From Priapulus caudatus (lineage: Eukaryota; Priapulida; Priapulimorpha; Priapulimorphida; Priapulidae), in assembly GCF_000485595.1 (NCBI RefSeq), contig NW_014577203.1, positions 34,845 to 56,995 of the forward strand: a stretch of 22,151 bases of DNA, given 5' to 3'. The notes under the pieces are model-generated. The model did no database searches, was not told the origin of the DNA, and worked only from the letters and a program-made list of their open reading frames with translations. Below are positions 1 through 9,300 of the stretch, piece after piece. The position numbers and the translations under genes are program-made. The stretch's first letter is position 1. Each line of letters starts with the position of its first letter.

Positions 1-2390
1 GCGTCTCTATTTGTGGTGCCTCTATATGTCTCAAACTGACTTAATAACTTTGATAACTATGCACGTTACATGCAAATAGCTAACACACGCCTTATATGAT
101 GAAAATGGCTCCAAGTACATTCCACATGGGCCCCGATCGAGCCAGCACTTTAAAATGGGTGGTGGGGAGGCGGGGCGAGTGGGAGCGGGTGAGTGTGTGG
201 CGGTGGTTGCGGTGGAATCCCACGCTGGCCGTCGTTAATGGTCTGCTCTCCAAAAGAAATGAATGAAAAGAAAATAGGAAGAAAAACTTCATATAAAATC
301 ACTAGGTACGCCAAATGAAACACCGCTTAACGCCAATTTATGCAAAAACGCCCCAGCTCGAATGACATAGAGTATTATGACGCTCCTATTTGCATCTCTC
401 TCTAAATGGCGATAAATTTGTGTCTGACGAAGGCCGCTGCCTGCGGCCTCGGCTCCAATTCCGCAGCTGGGGCACAACTTTGAGTCTCTTGGGTTCTCCA
501 GGCCGTTGTTCCCACTCATCACGCTCTTTCCAGGACCAGTCGACACATTTACCAGTTACCACAGCGTGCCATGGCCACTTCCGTCGCGATGCTTACGTAT
601 GAATCACGACGTCGACGCCCACATTGATCTAGTGAGTTACGACCATTTCCAGCTGACGAGGATCTATCGGCCGGCAACAGCTGATCGTCCCAGACAAGGT
701 ACAGTAGCCGTGTGAGTAATATCACCGGATGAGCACGTATCGCTTTGTGTATACTTTATAGCTCTACTATGGAGTAGCGAAACGTGATAGTGATCCGCCG
801 GCAGTCTCATCTTCTCTATTGTTGTGCACCGATTTGCGACGGGACAACGCAATGGTAGTAGAACTTGATTTGTTTATGGGCAGTGCATAAAAAGTAGCCA
901 ATGATTTCTGTGAATGCCCTATTAATATTATATACGAGTATGTGCATTACTAGAAATTATATGACTTTTAATGCCCGCACTTGTTGGGTCCCAGAGTGTG
1001 GTATCATCCATGACCATTAAGTCATCCACCACGGCGTAGCCAGGCGACGCCTCCCTGATATTTGGGGCAGCAGGGTGATGAAATTGTAATTATGGGTTGC
1101 TTGTTTATTTCTACATTTGCAGTGAATTTCACAATATGAGAACAATATAGGTTCGTATGCGAGCTCAATATAATTTAACTCGCGTTCTCGTTGAAACGTG
1201 CTTCCTGAAGGTAATAAGCACTGCCCAACTTATTTCGCCGCGTTTCATGTCTAACATTGTCCCATCTGTGTGATGGCCATTGATATCGATATGGGCGGAG
1301 CGGTGGGCGCGTCCCGCAGATCGCCCGGGCCCTGCCGGAGCGGTCGTACAGAGGCGCTTCAGCCTTTCACACGGGCGCAGCACGTGTCGGGTCTAATATC
1401 TAAGGCTAGAATCATCCCTAATCGTTGTGACCACTAACTGTATAACAAAAAAGTAAACTAATGAAGGAGTATATGCTCTTAGCCCTTGACTCCGTAATTA
1501 CATTGCATCGGTAGTACGACTCCACAATTGCAATACATGACAAGTGACGAGCGCCGAGCTGGCAGCTAGGTAGCCGTGCTGTATCGGGGCCAGTTTTACG
1601 ATGCTGTTGTTTTTAATTTATTACCACCGTGCTGCACTATATAGTTTACACTTCCTAGGGCGGGTGGATTGAGGCGAGGTGTACATCTCGGGGCTATCTG
1701 GAACTTATCCGAGCGTCCCGCCTGGTAGAAGTGCACGGCCCCGCGCTCGTCTGTGTTGTTACTGCGTAGTTCGGTCGGTGGCGGCGAGATTCACTACACC
1801 CAGGAATGTTCTGTGACGCGGCCCCTCCTCGTACTAAGTCGAGCCTTGATGCGTATGCCTCTGCTGCAGGGCCTGCCCCCGTACTATACTGTACAGTGGC
1901 TCCTACCCAGCTGCTTCGTACAAATATAGTGTGGACAAATTCACAATACAGAGTCCCCTCTGCTAAAACGCCTAATCCTGCGATTGGGCATATATTTATA
2001 TGCTGCATCCTAGCAACCGTCGTCGCGACTCGTAGCCTGCTATATACCGTAGTATGATATATATAACATGAAATCACATAACCCAAGGTACCCATTAATC
2101 GGTGTACTTATCGGAGGGAGAAATCATAGTGTTTACTTGTGACAACAAAGACGTGCCATCTTAGGGTTGCTAGTCGCGTATCTGACCGAATCATGTACAC
2201 CGTGGCTATAGATGCAGATTACAGAAACCACTTAATTATGCCTCAAAAATAATGCGACCAATGCTCCTGTCCACTTCATTGATTGGCGCCGGTGCGTTCT
2301 CCCAATAGCGAATTAATAGATCTTATACGAATACATTCCTTAATGTGCTCGCACGAAACAATCATGTCTTGATCAGCCTAATCGCTCATA
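1..2390. other. AT-rich spacer without recognisable genes (copy 1)
   Basis: About 2.4 kb with frequent stops in all frames. The few open frames, up to 133 codons, are not preserved in the matching stretch at 9009-11690 because of indels between the copies. I find no RNA gene or transposon hallmarks. At about 153-205 it carries a G-rich segment that replaces unrelated AT-rich sequence in copy 2. Confidence 0.6.
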
Positions 2391-2830
2391 GCGGTCGTAT
2401 GTCCCGCGCCCAGCTGACTGCTGCGGGCGGCGCTGCTACTGGCCGGACGACCGGGTGACCCTGGGGTACGCCCCGGTCCGCTGGACACCCCGGAGCCGTA
2501 CCACACTGCGCGTCACCTATTTGTCCCATGCGTTAGCCTGGCGAGGGGGTGGGGGGTGGGGATTTAGCGCCGTTGGGGTGTCTCGGCCTCGCGGCGGCCC
2601 GCTGCGCTCGCGGTCCCGCTTAGCCGGGAGTACGCGGTGGCGGTAGGCAACTCCTAGAGCTCTCCCTACCCTTCTTCGGTGTTCCCAGTGGGAGCTCCTA
2701 AATCTCCCGTAGCTTGACTCGTGCCTGGCCCCGTCGTCCTAGCTGTGGTTACCGGCGTTCGGCCATATTATGGCATCTGAGTACGGTGCACGTTCGGGCA
2801 GTACCCCGGCGCCGGGCGGGACATAGACCT
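2391..2830. other. GC-rich patch, counterpart of the telomere-like patch in copy 2
   Basis: A GC-rich segment between conserved flanks, corresponding to 11690-12010. Here the TTAGGG-like units are barely recognisable (GTTAGCCTGGCGAGGGGGTGG around 2531-2551 in place of TTAGGG runs). GGTAC-type motifs such as GGGGTACGCCCC recur. No gene is seen. Confidence 0.5.
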
Positions 2831-2974
2831 CTGCACCGTATAGTATCAGACACTCAGTATTAGCAAGTGTACTCGGCGTATAACTTGTTCGCGATCATCC
2901 GGATAATTTTCTATATTTGCATTCTATCGACTCGCATCTTTGCCGCGTGTGATTGTGGACAGTAAGCGTACACG

Positions 2975-3580
2975 CGGCGCTTTCTTTCCTCTCGCTCTGC
3001 TGTCTGTCTGGCTGGCTCAGTCCTTCTCTCGCTCTCTCTTTCTTTCTCTGTCTCTCTCTCTCTCATCTCTATCTGCTCTCTCTCTATCTCTCTCCTCTCG
3101 CTCTCTCTCTCTCGTCGCTCTCTCTCTCTCTCTCCTCTCCTCCTCCTCTCTCTCTCTCACTGCTCTCTCGTCATCTGCTGCTCCTTCTCTCTTCATCTCT
3201 CAGCTCTCTCGTCTCTCTCTCTCTCTCTTCTTTCGTCTCTCGTCTCGGTCCGCTCCCTCCCTTCCGGGCGCTCGGGTGTTGCAGTTATCATAGGTTACCT
3301 TCGCTTCCTCGGCTCCCTGCTTCTCGTCCCTCCTCGTCTCTCTCTCTCTCTCCGGTCTTCCTCACGTTCCGGCTGGCGCCCTCGCTCTGCCGCCCGGTTC
3401 GCGGTCTCTCGCCCGGCTCGGCCTCTCTCTTTCAGCGTCTGCTCTCTCTCTTCCTCGACCTGGATCTCTCTCTCTCGGCTGTCCCTCTCTCTTCTCTCTC
3501 TCTCCTGCGTTTCTTCTCTCTCTCGCGTCGGTCTCTCTCTCTCTCTCTGCGTCCTCCTCTCTCCTCGCCTCTCTTTCGAC

Positions 3581-3611
<31 letters not shown>

Positions 3612-3865
3612 TGTGATGTCTTCTCTCTGTCTGTCACCTTTCCTCTGTGTTGTATCTCTCACTGTCTCACCACCACCTTCTTTCCTCCTCTTTCTTCAGT
3701 CTGCACCCGTCTCGTCTTACTCTTTTCCCACTTCGGCTCTCTTTCTCTCTGCTCCTTCCAATTTCTCTCTCTTCTCCATTTTCCTCGTCTCTATCTCTCT
3801 CTTGCTCTCTCTTTATCTCTCTCTCTCTCTCCTCTCCTCTTCTCTCTCTTCTCTCTCTCTCCCAC
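2975..3865 (+). repeat. (TC)n-dominated polypyrimidine tract, about 0.9 kb (copy 1)
   Basis: Nearly pure pyrimidine on +, mostly TCTC runs broken by occasional G, A or CG. It produces long Ser/Leu-rich frames on + and Arg/Glu-rich frames on -; these are repeat artefacts, not proteins. It matches the tract at 12160-13065. Confidence 0.92.
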
Positions 3866-4480
3866 CAGCACACGCGCGCGCGATGGCAAGACAAGTGGCA
3901 GCTTTTGATGCAACGATAGTAGAGTGTTCTAGTGCGACGCTGCGCTGCCGAAGCTACCATGTGGCGACGCCCGCCTTTCACTTAAGTGATGCATTTTCTC
4001 CGCAAAAGCGGATTGAGCGCCTGCGCGTGTCCGGCACACCCCCTTACTTAATCAGTCTCGCGCGTCGGCACGGACATGCTCCAGTCTTCCTCCCGTCGCT
4101 TTGCTGGCTCCGCGGTGCTTTGTTTCGACGGATGCGGTCGGCGGGACGGGGCGTCCGGTCGCTGCGGGGGTGGCATCGTTTGTGTTATATTACTTCCCCG
4201 TAAGTCCTGGTCGTAATCGGGTGTCCCTCCCGCTCCCGCTCCCCCGTACCTTATGATGTCAGCTTGACGGCTATCATTCGCTCCGGGCTCGTTCCTCGGT
4301 ATCAGCCGCATCCGCCTTTCGCCGACCTATTAGCCGAGGAAACCGAATGCCACCCTCGGCTTTTTGCAGCTCCCTGCTCCAGCACTGGCAGCGCTGTGGC
4401 CTTGCGCGTTAGATATGGCTTTGCCATTCTATTTCTCCGCTGCTCTTCACCATGGTGTTATCCACCGACCTCCCCCGCTC
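3866..4480. other. spacer between (TC)n tract and C-rich minisatellite (copy 1)
   Basis: Mixed-composition DNA matching 13066-13530 with many small indels. The flank just after the tract carries a short alternating CACGCGCGCGCG stretch. No gene, RNA or transposon signal is evident. Confidence 0.5.
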
Positions 4481-4925
4481 AAACTACGCGTACCACCGCA
4501 CCTCCAGCCTCACGCTTCGATGTTTTCACGCCAACCCTTCCCCCAGCGCTTTCATGGCTTCCATCCCATCCCCCAGCGCTTACATCGAATATGCCGCGCT
4601 CTACCCGGTCCCCACGGCTCGGCCAGTTCGGGCTTCCACCTCCACCCCCCACGCTTAAATACGAATCCGCTTACCCCTCCCCACGATCGCCGATTCGTTC
4701 CACCTACTCCTACCCCCCCCGGTTGCTGACTTGTTCTACCCACTCCTCCCTCCACGCTCGCACTGGCTGTCCACCCACCCGACCGCTTGACAAAGGTCAG
4801 ACATTCTGCCGCTACCCCTCCCCACGGACGCCATCTTCGGCTCCACCCACGCCCCTCCCCCACGCTGCTATGGCTACACCCACGTCCCTGCTCGAAACAC
4901 TCTCCCAGATGCTCCATAAACAACG
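4480..4925 (+). repeat. C-rich minisatellite (copy 1)
   Basis: Degenerate units of about 30-35 bp are built on CTTCCACCCACCCCCACGCTT and related variants (ACCCCTCCCCACGATCGC, CTCCCCCACGCT). The array matches 13530-13930, where a higher-order period is clearer. Pro/Ser/Thr-rich open frames across it are artefacts of the composition. Confidence 0.8.
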
Positions 4926-5480
4926 TGCAGCCGTTCGCACGCCGGGTCACTTTCACTTCGCTTCGCGAGGCGGTAGAAATTAACTTTGTGTGATACACAA
5001 GCCTACTTCCTTTGCTGTCCACGGACGACCATCCTACTCAAAAAGATGGGCCACCTCCCCAGTCTGAGGCTTCAAATTTATCAGGATATTAAGCAATAAC
5101 GCATGTCGCTTATTTTTTAAAAGATCATGCCCGTGTAGTAGGATATCTGGCCGAGAGAGTTTTCGTGGTGTGGGACAGTGTAGGGCCGTGAAAAAATACG
5201 CCGGCGGTCATCCGCCGGCGCCGAGGGCCGTGCTCTGGACACGAACTAGTTGTATAGCAGAATTTTCAGGCGAGTCACCACGACTCCTGTATATTGTGAA
5301 ATCAGGCGCGCAGTCCCGGCCAGTAAAATCAGCAGTATTTGACTTCCGGGACTCCCGCACATTTCCACCCTTGCTGTCGGGAAGTGGTGGGATGCAGGTG
5401 CGGAGCGGGTCAGGGAACGGCTACCGTGGACAGGCGCCGAGTAGGCGTGTGGGAAGGATAGAGAGTGCGGGGTCGTCGGT
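4926..5480. other. spacer between the two minisatellites (copy 1)
   Basis: Matches 13931-14460. It begins with an ATAAACAACGTGCA box shared by both copies, passes through an AT-rich stretch, and grades into the G-rich array. No coding or RNA feature is recognised. Confidence 0.5.
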
Positions 5481-7400
5481 GAAATCGGGCTAAACAGGGT
5501 GGCGGCAAGGTAGGAGAGGTCTGTGAGGGGAGCGCGGAATGGTAGTAGGCGGGTGGGGAGGTAGGGGGACGGTTGAGGTTCGGGAAATGTTTTAGCGGGC
5601 GGGGTGAAGTGTTAGGTAGAGGATCCTGCGTCGAGCGGTAGTCAGGCGATCAGCCAATTGGTTAGGCGCCGCGGCGTGGGAAGTAGGACGAGGTTTGGGG
5701 AGCGGTCGTCGGGCGAAATGTGCTGCGCGTCGCCGGCCCCGCGTGAAGCGTGCGTGCGGCCTCCGGTAGGACGAGGTTTGGCGGCCCCCGGTTGGGTCGG
5801 TCGGCGGAAAATCCCATGCTGGTCTACCGGGTATCGCACTCGGGTTCAGTGGGTTAGTAGAGTGCTGAGGGGAGCCGTGCCCGGAATTGGTAGCGTGGCC
5901 GTGGCATGGTGGGAAGGTAGCGACGCCCAGTTCTGGGGGGGCTCGGGACAATGCTCGTGCGGGCGGGTGGAACGTAGTAGAGGTGTGAGGGGATGGAAGG
6001 TCTAGCGCGCGGGGGGGCAAGTAGGCGGAGGTTTGGGAGGTCGCCGGGAAATGTCTAGCGTCGGCGGGGAAGGCTGTAGTAGAGGTGTGAGGGGATCGCC
6101 GCGAAATGTCTCTAGCGGGCGGGTGGAAAGGTAGGGGCGAGATTGTTGGGTCGGAAATGTCTAGCGCCGGCTCGTTGCCCGATGGCTCCGCCGTGGAGCG
6201 TAGGAGAGCGTGTGAGCGGAGTCAGGGAATTGGTAGCTGGCCCGTGTGAAGGTCACGACGAGGTGTGGGGGCTGGCGGTCGCGAAATGTCTACGGCGGCG
6301 GGTGGAAAGATAGGAGACGTGCGCGGTCAGGGGGGAAATCGAGCCACACAGGTGTGGCAATTTGAGTAGAGGTGTGAGGCGAGCCGGGGGAAGGCCTAGC
6401 TGAGCGGGGAAGGTAGGACAGGTCTTGGGGTGTCCCGGAATGCTCTACTGGAACGGTCGGGAAGGGATAGAGAGTGCTGGGGTTGCGGTAAATCGGCTGA
6501 ACAGGTGCGTGGGAAGTCTAGGACGTAGGAGGAGAGGCGGGAGGGTCAACTGGCGGCGGAATGCTATCGCGCGCGGGTGGAAGTGGGGATGTGGGGGTTG
6601 GAAATGTCTAGCGGGCAAGTGGGAAACATAGGAGAGGTGCGGGGTCAGGAGGAAATGGGCCAACAGGTGGCGGCAAGGCTAGGAGAGGTGTGAGGGGAGC
6701 CGAGGAATTGGTAGCGGGCGGATGGGAAGGTTGGGAGAGGTGTGAGGGGTCGGAGAATGTCTAGCGGGCGGATGGGAAGGTGGGGGAGGTTTGAGGGGTC
6801 GGGAAATGTCTAGCGGGTGCGTGGGAAGGTTAGGAGAAGTGTGAGGGGAGTCAGGGAATTGGTAGCTGGCGGGTGGGAAGGTAGGACGAGGTTTGGGGGG
6901 TCGGGAAATGTCTAGCGGGCGGGTGGGAAACATAGGAGAGGTGCGGGGTCAGGGGGAAATCGGCCAACAGGTGGTGGCAAGGTTAGGAGAGGTGTGAGGG
7001 GAGCCGAGGAATTGGTAGCAGGCGGGTGGGAAGGTAGGGGGAGGTGTGAGGGGTCGGGAAATGTCTAGCGGGCGGATGGGAAGGTTGGGAGAGGTGTGCG
7101 GGGAGCCGGGGAATGGCTAGCAGGCGGGTGGGAAGGTAGGACGAGGTTTGGGGGGTCGGGAAATGTCTACCGGACGGGTGGGAAGGATAGGAGAGGTGCG
7201 GGGTTGTCGGGAAATCGGCTAACAGGTGGTGGGAAGGTTAGGACGTAGGAGAGGTGTGAGGGGAGCCGGGGAATGGCTAGCGGGCGGGTGGAAAGGTTGG
7301 GAGAGGTATGAGGGGAGTCGGGGAATTGGTAGCTGGCGGGTGGGAAGGTTGGGAGAGGTGTGAGGGGAGTCGGAGAATGTCTAGCGGGCGGATGGGAAGG
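5480..7400 (+). repeat. G-rich minisatellite with units of about 50 bp (copy 1)
   Basis: Tandem units of 49-52 bp, each starting near GGGAAGGTTGGGAGAGGTGT and ending with TAGCGGGCGGGTG. From 6650 to 7400 the units are regular and fall into three types: one with GAGGGGAGCCG and GAATTGGTAGC; one with GGGTCGGGAAATGTCTAGC; and one with a CAACAGGTGGTGG ending. The part at 5500-6650 is the same array but noisier, with many inserted bases. It ends at about 7400 where the kinase 5' region begins. Open frames inside are composition artefacts. Confidence 0.9.
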
Positions 7401-7890
7401 TGAGGGGACTCCTCGGTTTAAGGAAGTTAAAGGGAAGCGTGAGTGGGCTCGGGGAAACGCTATTAGGGACCAGGGTTGAAGAACCCGCGTCGGGGGGTAC
7501 CCATCGTACGGGAAGGAAGCTCAAGAGAGACGCGCGCGTGAGCGTGAGCCTGCAGCAACGGCAAAGGCGAGCATACAGCTATAGGAATGTATATCTAGCG
7601 GGGCGTGCGGGGGAGACGCAGCGGCAAGGGGGTCGGGCAGCGGGTACGTATAGCGCGGCCCGCCGCTGCTCGGCGGCGGTTCGTTTCTCACAGCGGCATC
7701 CCGCATCGCCCTGCCGCTCGTCTCGGCTGCTCTGCGGCTCCGGCGCGGTGCGGTGCGGTGCGCGCGTGAGAACTGTGCTGCGAGTGCAATCGCGCGCCAC
7801 CCGCGCAATTGGGTCAGTGTTGGTAACTGGACCGTGGGAGTGCGCTGCGATCAGCTGAGAGTTTGTTTAGCATTTGATTCTCAGGCCCGA
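7401..7890 (+). promoter_or_regulatory. GC-rich probable promoter/5' UTR region of the kinase gene
   Basis: Between the G-rich minisatellite and the kinase microsatellites lies about 0.5 kb of CpG-dense DNA, densest at 7650-7810. It has repeated GCGGTGC units at about 7743-7762 and no TATA box that I can defend. CpG-island promoters of this kind are usual for cell-cycle genes, and its place upstream of the kinase exon makes it the best promoter/first-exon candidate. Open frames here look like products of GC richness rather than genes. No transcription start can be read from the sequence. Confidence 0.4.
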
Positions 7891-7921
<31 letters not shown>

Positions 7922-7942
7922 CGCTCTCTCTCTCTCTCTCTC
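7891..7942 (+). repeat. (TC)n microsatellite upstream of the kinase exon
   Basis: A near-perfect TC dinucleotide run interrupted by CGCTCGC. It sits just after the acceptor-like site at 7883, in the inferred first intron or 5' UTR of the kinase gene. Confidence 0.9.
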
Positions 7943-8009
7943 GGTTTCTCTCTGCCGCACGCGCGCATTTATAATTCGCCGACGTCGACGACGCGAGCGC
8001 ATTTTACAC

Positions 8010-8024
8010 CGTCATCGTCATCAT

Positions 8025-8068
<44 letters not shown>

Positions 8069-8089
8069 TCGTCGTCATCGTCGTCGTCG
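8010..8089 (+). repeat. (CGT/CAT)n triplet repeat, about 80 bp
   Basis: An uninterrupted trinucleotide tract mixes CGT and CAT and partly resolves into a 9-base unit CGTCGTCAT. It is 48 bp before the inferred coding-exon acceptor. It lies outside the kinase reading frame; long Ser or Met/Thr open frames through it are translation artefacts of the repeat. It is probably length-polymorphic. Confidence 0.9.
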
Positions 8090-8107
8090 AATAACAAACC
8101 ATCTGAC

Positions 8108-8137
8108 CGTCTCCTGTCTCCATCTCTCCACTTGCAG
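8108..8137 (+). other. probable 3' splice site in the kinase 5' UTR
   Basis: A pyrimidine-rich run ending TCTCCACTTGCAG at 8137 is a strong acceptor 56 bp before the kinase ATG. It suggests the coding exon begins at 8138 and that a noncoding 5' exon lies upstream. A second, weaker acceptor-like TTGATTCTCAG ends at 7883; using it would put the (TC)n and triplet tracts in the mature 5' UTR. Confidence 0.5.
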
Positions 8138-8146
8138 CCGAGCGCC

Positions 8147-8170
8147 ATGATGTCCCACCGCGACCCTTGA
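8147..8170 (+). other. short upstream ORF in the kinase 5' UTR
   Basis: Two tandem ATGs at 8147 and 8150 open a seven-codon frame (MMSHRDP) that ends in TGA at 8168-8170, 23 bases before the kinase ATG. It lies inside the inferred exon starting at 8138. A uORF this close to the main start commonly lowers translation or makes it depend on reinitiation. Whether it is used here is inference. Confidence 0.4.
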
Positions 8171-8193
8171 CCCCGATGTAGCTACCCGTTGCC

Positions 8194-8441
8194 ATGGCAG
8201 CCGAGGGAGAGGCGAGAGAGGGTGACTTCACTGACTTGGACAACTATGAGTTGTCACCGACGCCGATCGGTACGGGCGCGTACGGCACCGTGTACCACGC
8301 GCGCGAGCGCACGACGGGCCAGGAGGTGGCGCTGAAGGAGATACGCGTCGTCGTCGCCGAGGAGGGCATCCCGCTGAACATGATACGCGAGATCGCCGCG
8401 CTGAAGAAGGTGGACGACCTCAATCATCCGAACATCGTCAG
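8194..8441 (+). CDS. CDK4/6-type cyclin-dependent kinase, first coding exon (partial gene)
   Basis: This exon encodes the N-lobe start of a D-type-cyclin-dependent kinase, a nuclear Ser/Thr kinase that phosphorylates Rb-family proteins at G1. Visible are 24 leader residues, then the glycine loop [10 protein letters not shown] (residues 25-34; G26, G28, G31), with Y30 at the position of the inhibitory tyrosine of CDKs. The ATP-binding lysine is K48 in VALKEIR. The cyclin-binding helix PLNMIRE (60-66) has the C-helix glutamate E66, and HPNIVR follows. The PLxxIRE form, with an acidic-glycine loop before it, is closer to the PLSTIRE/PISTVRE of CDK6/CDK4 than to the PSTAIRE of CDK1/2. The start ATG follows GCC and is followed by G, a good context. 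The exon holds 82 codons plus two bases and ends CAG|GTGAGT, so an Arg codon is split by a phase-2 intron. The catalytic lobe and all later exons are absent. No frameshift is seen. Family assignment is strong; CDK4 versus CDK6 is not meaningful outside vertebrates. Confidence 0.93.
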
Positions 8442-8645
8442 GTGAGTACGTGCGTATAGGTGGTGGAGACTTATAAGCCAAACTTAATTAAGCCAATAAT
8501 GACAGTACGGGCTGAGATATTATCATTATTAGAGAAAGAATACTCTGCTTCATAGAGATACAGGTGACGCTGACAGCAATATTAAACTACAGATCCGGGT
8601 TGCAACACAAAACTGTTATTTACATCATACATGTACAATACAAAC
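8442..8645. other. 204-bp intronic gap between the two facing exons
   Basis: This piece is the start of the kinase intron on + and the start of the ALIX intron on -. It is AT-rich after the first 35 bp, and neither gene's next exon is visible. The first 35 bp (GTGAGTACGTGCG and onward) recur with the exon fragment at 10718-10752, which then continues differently. Confidence 0.6.
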
Positions 8646-8851
8646 CTGTATAACTGATCCAGAGACGAATCGTGTTTGTCGAGCGCTCTGCAACAGACAT
8701 TTGTCCTTAATTTTTGTAATTCTGCCAGTTGTGTGCTGTAGTCTTCAGGACTGTCCATAGAACTGTAAGTTCCAGCGATAAAGTTGGCTAACGGGCGATG
8801 TAAATCAACTTCAGAAGCCTTCTTTAACGGCATTGATATGATTGCTGCCAT
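8646..8851 (-). CDS. PDCD6IP: ALIX/PDCD6IP-like BRO1-domain protein, first coding exon (partial gene)
   Basis: Read leftwards from ATG at 8851, the frame gives 68 codons plus two bases. It begins MAAIISMPLKKASEVDL and includes the hallmark ALDKH at about residues 56-60. This is the N-terminus of the BRO1 domain of ALIX, the ESCRT accessory protein that binds CHMP4/Snf7 and works in multivesicular-body sorting, cytokinesis and membrane repair. The start of known ALIX proteins (an LKKTSEVDL-type motif about ten residues in) fixes this ATG. An in-frame upstream ATG at 8905 would add 18 residues with no family counterpart. The exon ends CAG|GTTTGT (donor at 8645-8644), splitting an Arg codon after about 68 residues, close to where the ALIX similarity is followed by a new exon. 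Beyond the donor the open frame continues about 20 codons, but the residues no longer resemble ALIX. The rest of the gene is missing from the window. HD-PTP and BROX also carry BRO1 domains but start differently. Confidence 0.9.
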
Positions 8852-9300
8852 CTTGCCGGTGACTGTTTGCTCACGTGACATCAAGATCGCTTTCGCATGA
8901 TCCATTATGAAACAGGGGGTGTAAGGTACACATGCAAATAGTAAGAAGAAATACTTTTATTATGTTGAAGTTGTTAGTATTTTATTAGAATGTTAAGAAA
9001 TTATATTTGCGTCTCTACTTCCTCTATATGTCTCAAACTATTAATAACTTTGATAACTATGCGCGTTACATGCAAAATAAGCTAACACACGCCTTATATG
9101 ATGAAAATGGTCCAATACATTCCAATGGGCCCCGATCGAGCAGCATTTAAAACTTTTGACCAATCACGTATTTCGTGTTCAATCCCACGTGGTTAAATGT
9201 TTGCTCTCAAAGAAATGAATGAAAATAGAAGAAAAATTCATATAAAATCACTAGGTACGCCAAATGAAACACCCTTAACGCCAATTTATGCAAAACGCCA
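8852..9300 (-). promoter_or_regulatory. upstream region of the ALIX-like gene
   Basis: The stretch on the 5' side of the ALIX start is AT-rich. It has CCAAT/ATTGG motifs near 9112-9127 and GACCAATCACG near 9159-9169, typical of TATA-less housekeeping promoters. From 9009 it is also the beginning of duplicated copy 2; the matching stretch of copy 1 (about 136-210) has lost the second CCAAT motif to unrelated G-rich sequence. No transcription start can be located. Confidence 0.35.

Larger units (their letters stand above)
1..7400 (+). repeat. large direct duplication, copy 1
   Basis: This block matches 9009-15420 in the same order and orientation. Anchors include AATAACTTTGATAACTATGC at 43-62 and 9043-9062, and CAGACAAGGTACAGTAGC at 691-708 and 9583-9600. 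Between position 1 and the GGGCATATA anchor (near 1985 and 10594) copy 1 is about 1985 nt against 1586 nt in copy 2. The excess is mostly scattered short insertions, often G or C. The window starts exactly where the copy-2 match starts. I read this as one locus represented twice from noisy reads, or a poorly polished haplotig, rather than an old segmental duplication. Confidence 0.85.

Noticed and set aside
2953-4203. 416-codon Ser/Leu-rich open frame
   Set aside because: It is mostly translation of the (TC)n tract. TC repeats lack stops in several frames, and the frame is not kept in copy 2.
4264-4983. 239-codon Pro/Thr/Ser-rich frame
   Set aside because: It is produced by the C-rich minisatellite. 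Indels break it in the copy at 13400-14010.
5592-6020. Pro/Arg-rich - strand frame of 142 codons
   Set aside because: It lies wholly in the G-rich minisatellite; GC-rich repeats rarely contain stops.
5480-7400. Regular spaced repeats as a possible CRISPR array
   Set aside because: Units are contiguous and variable, with no invariant repeat separated by unique spacers, and the context is an animal genome.
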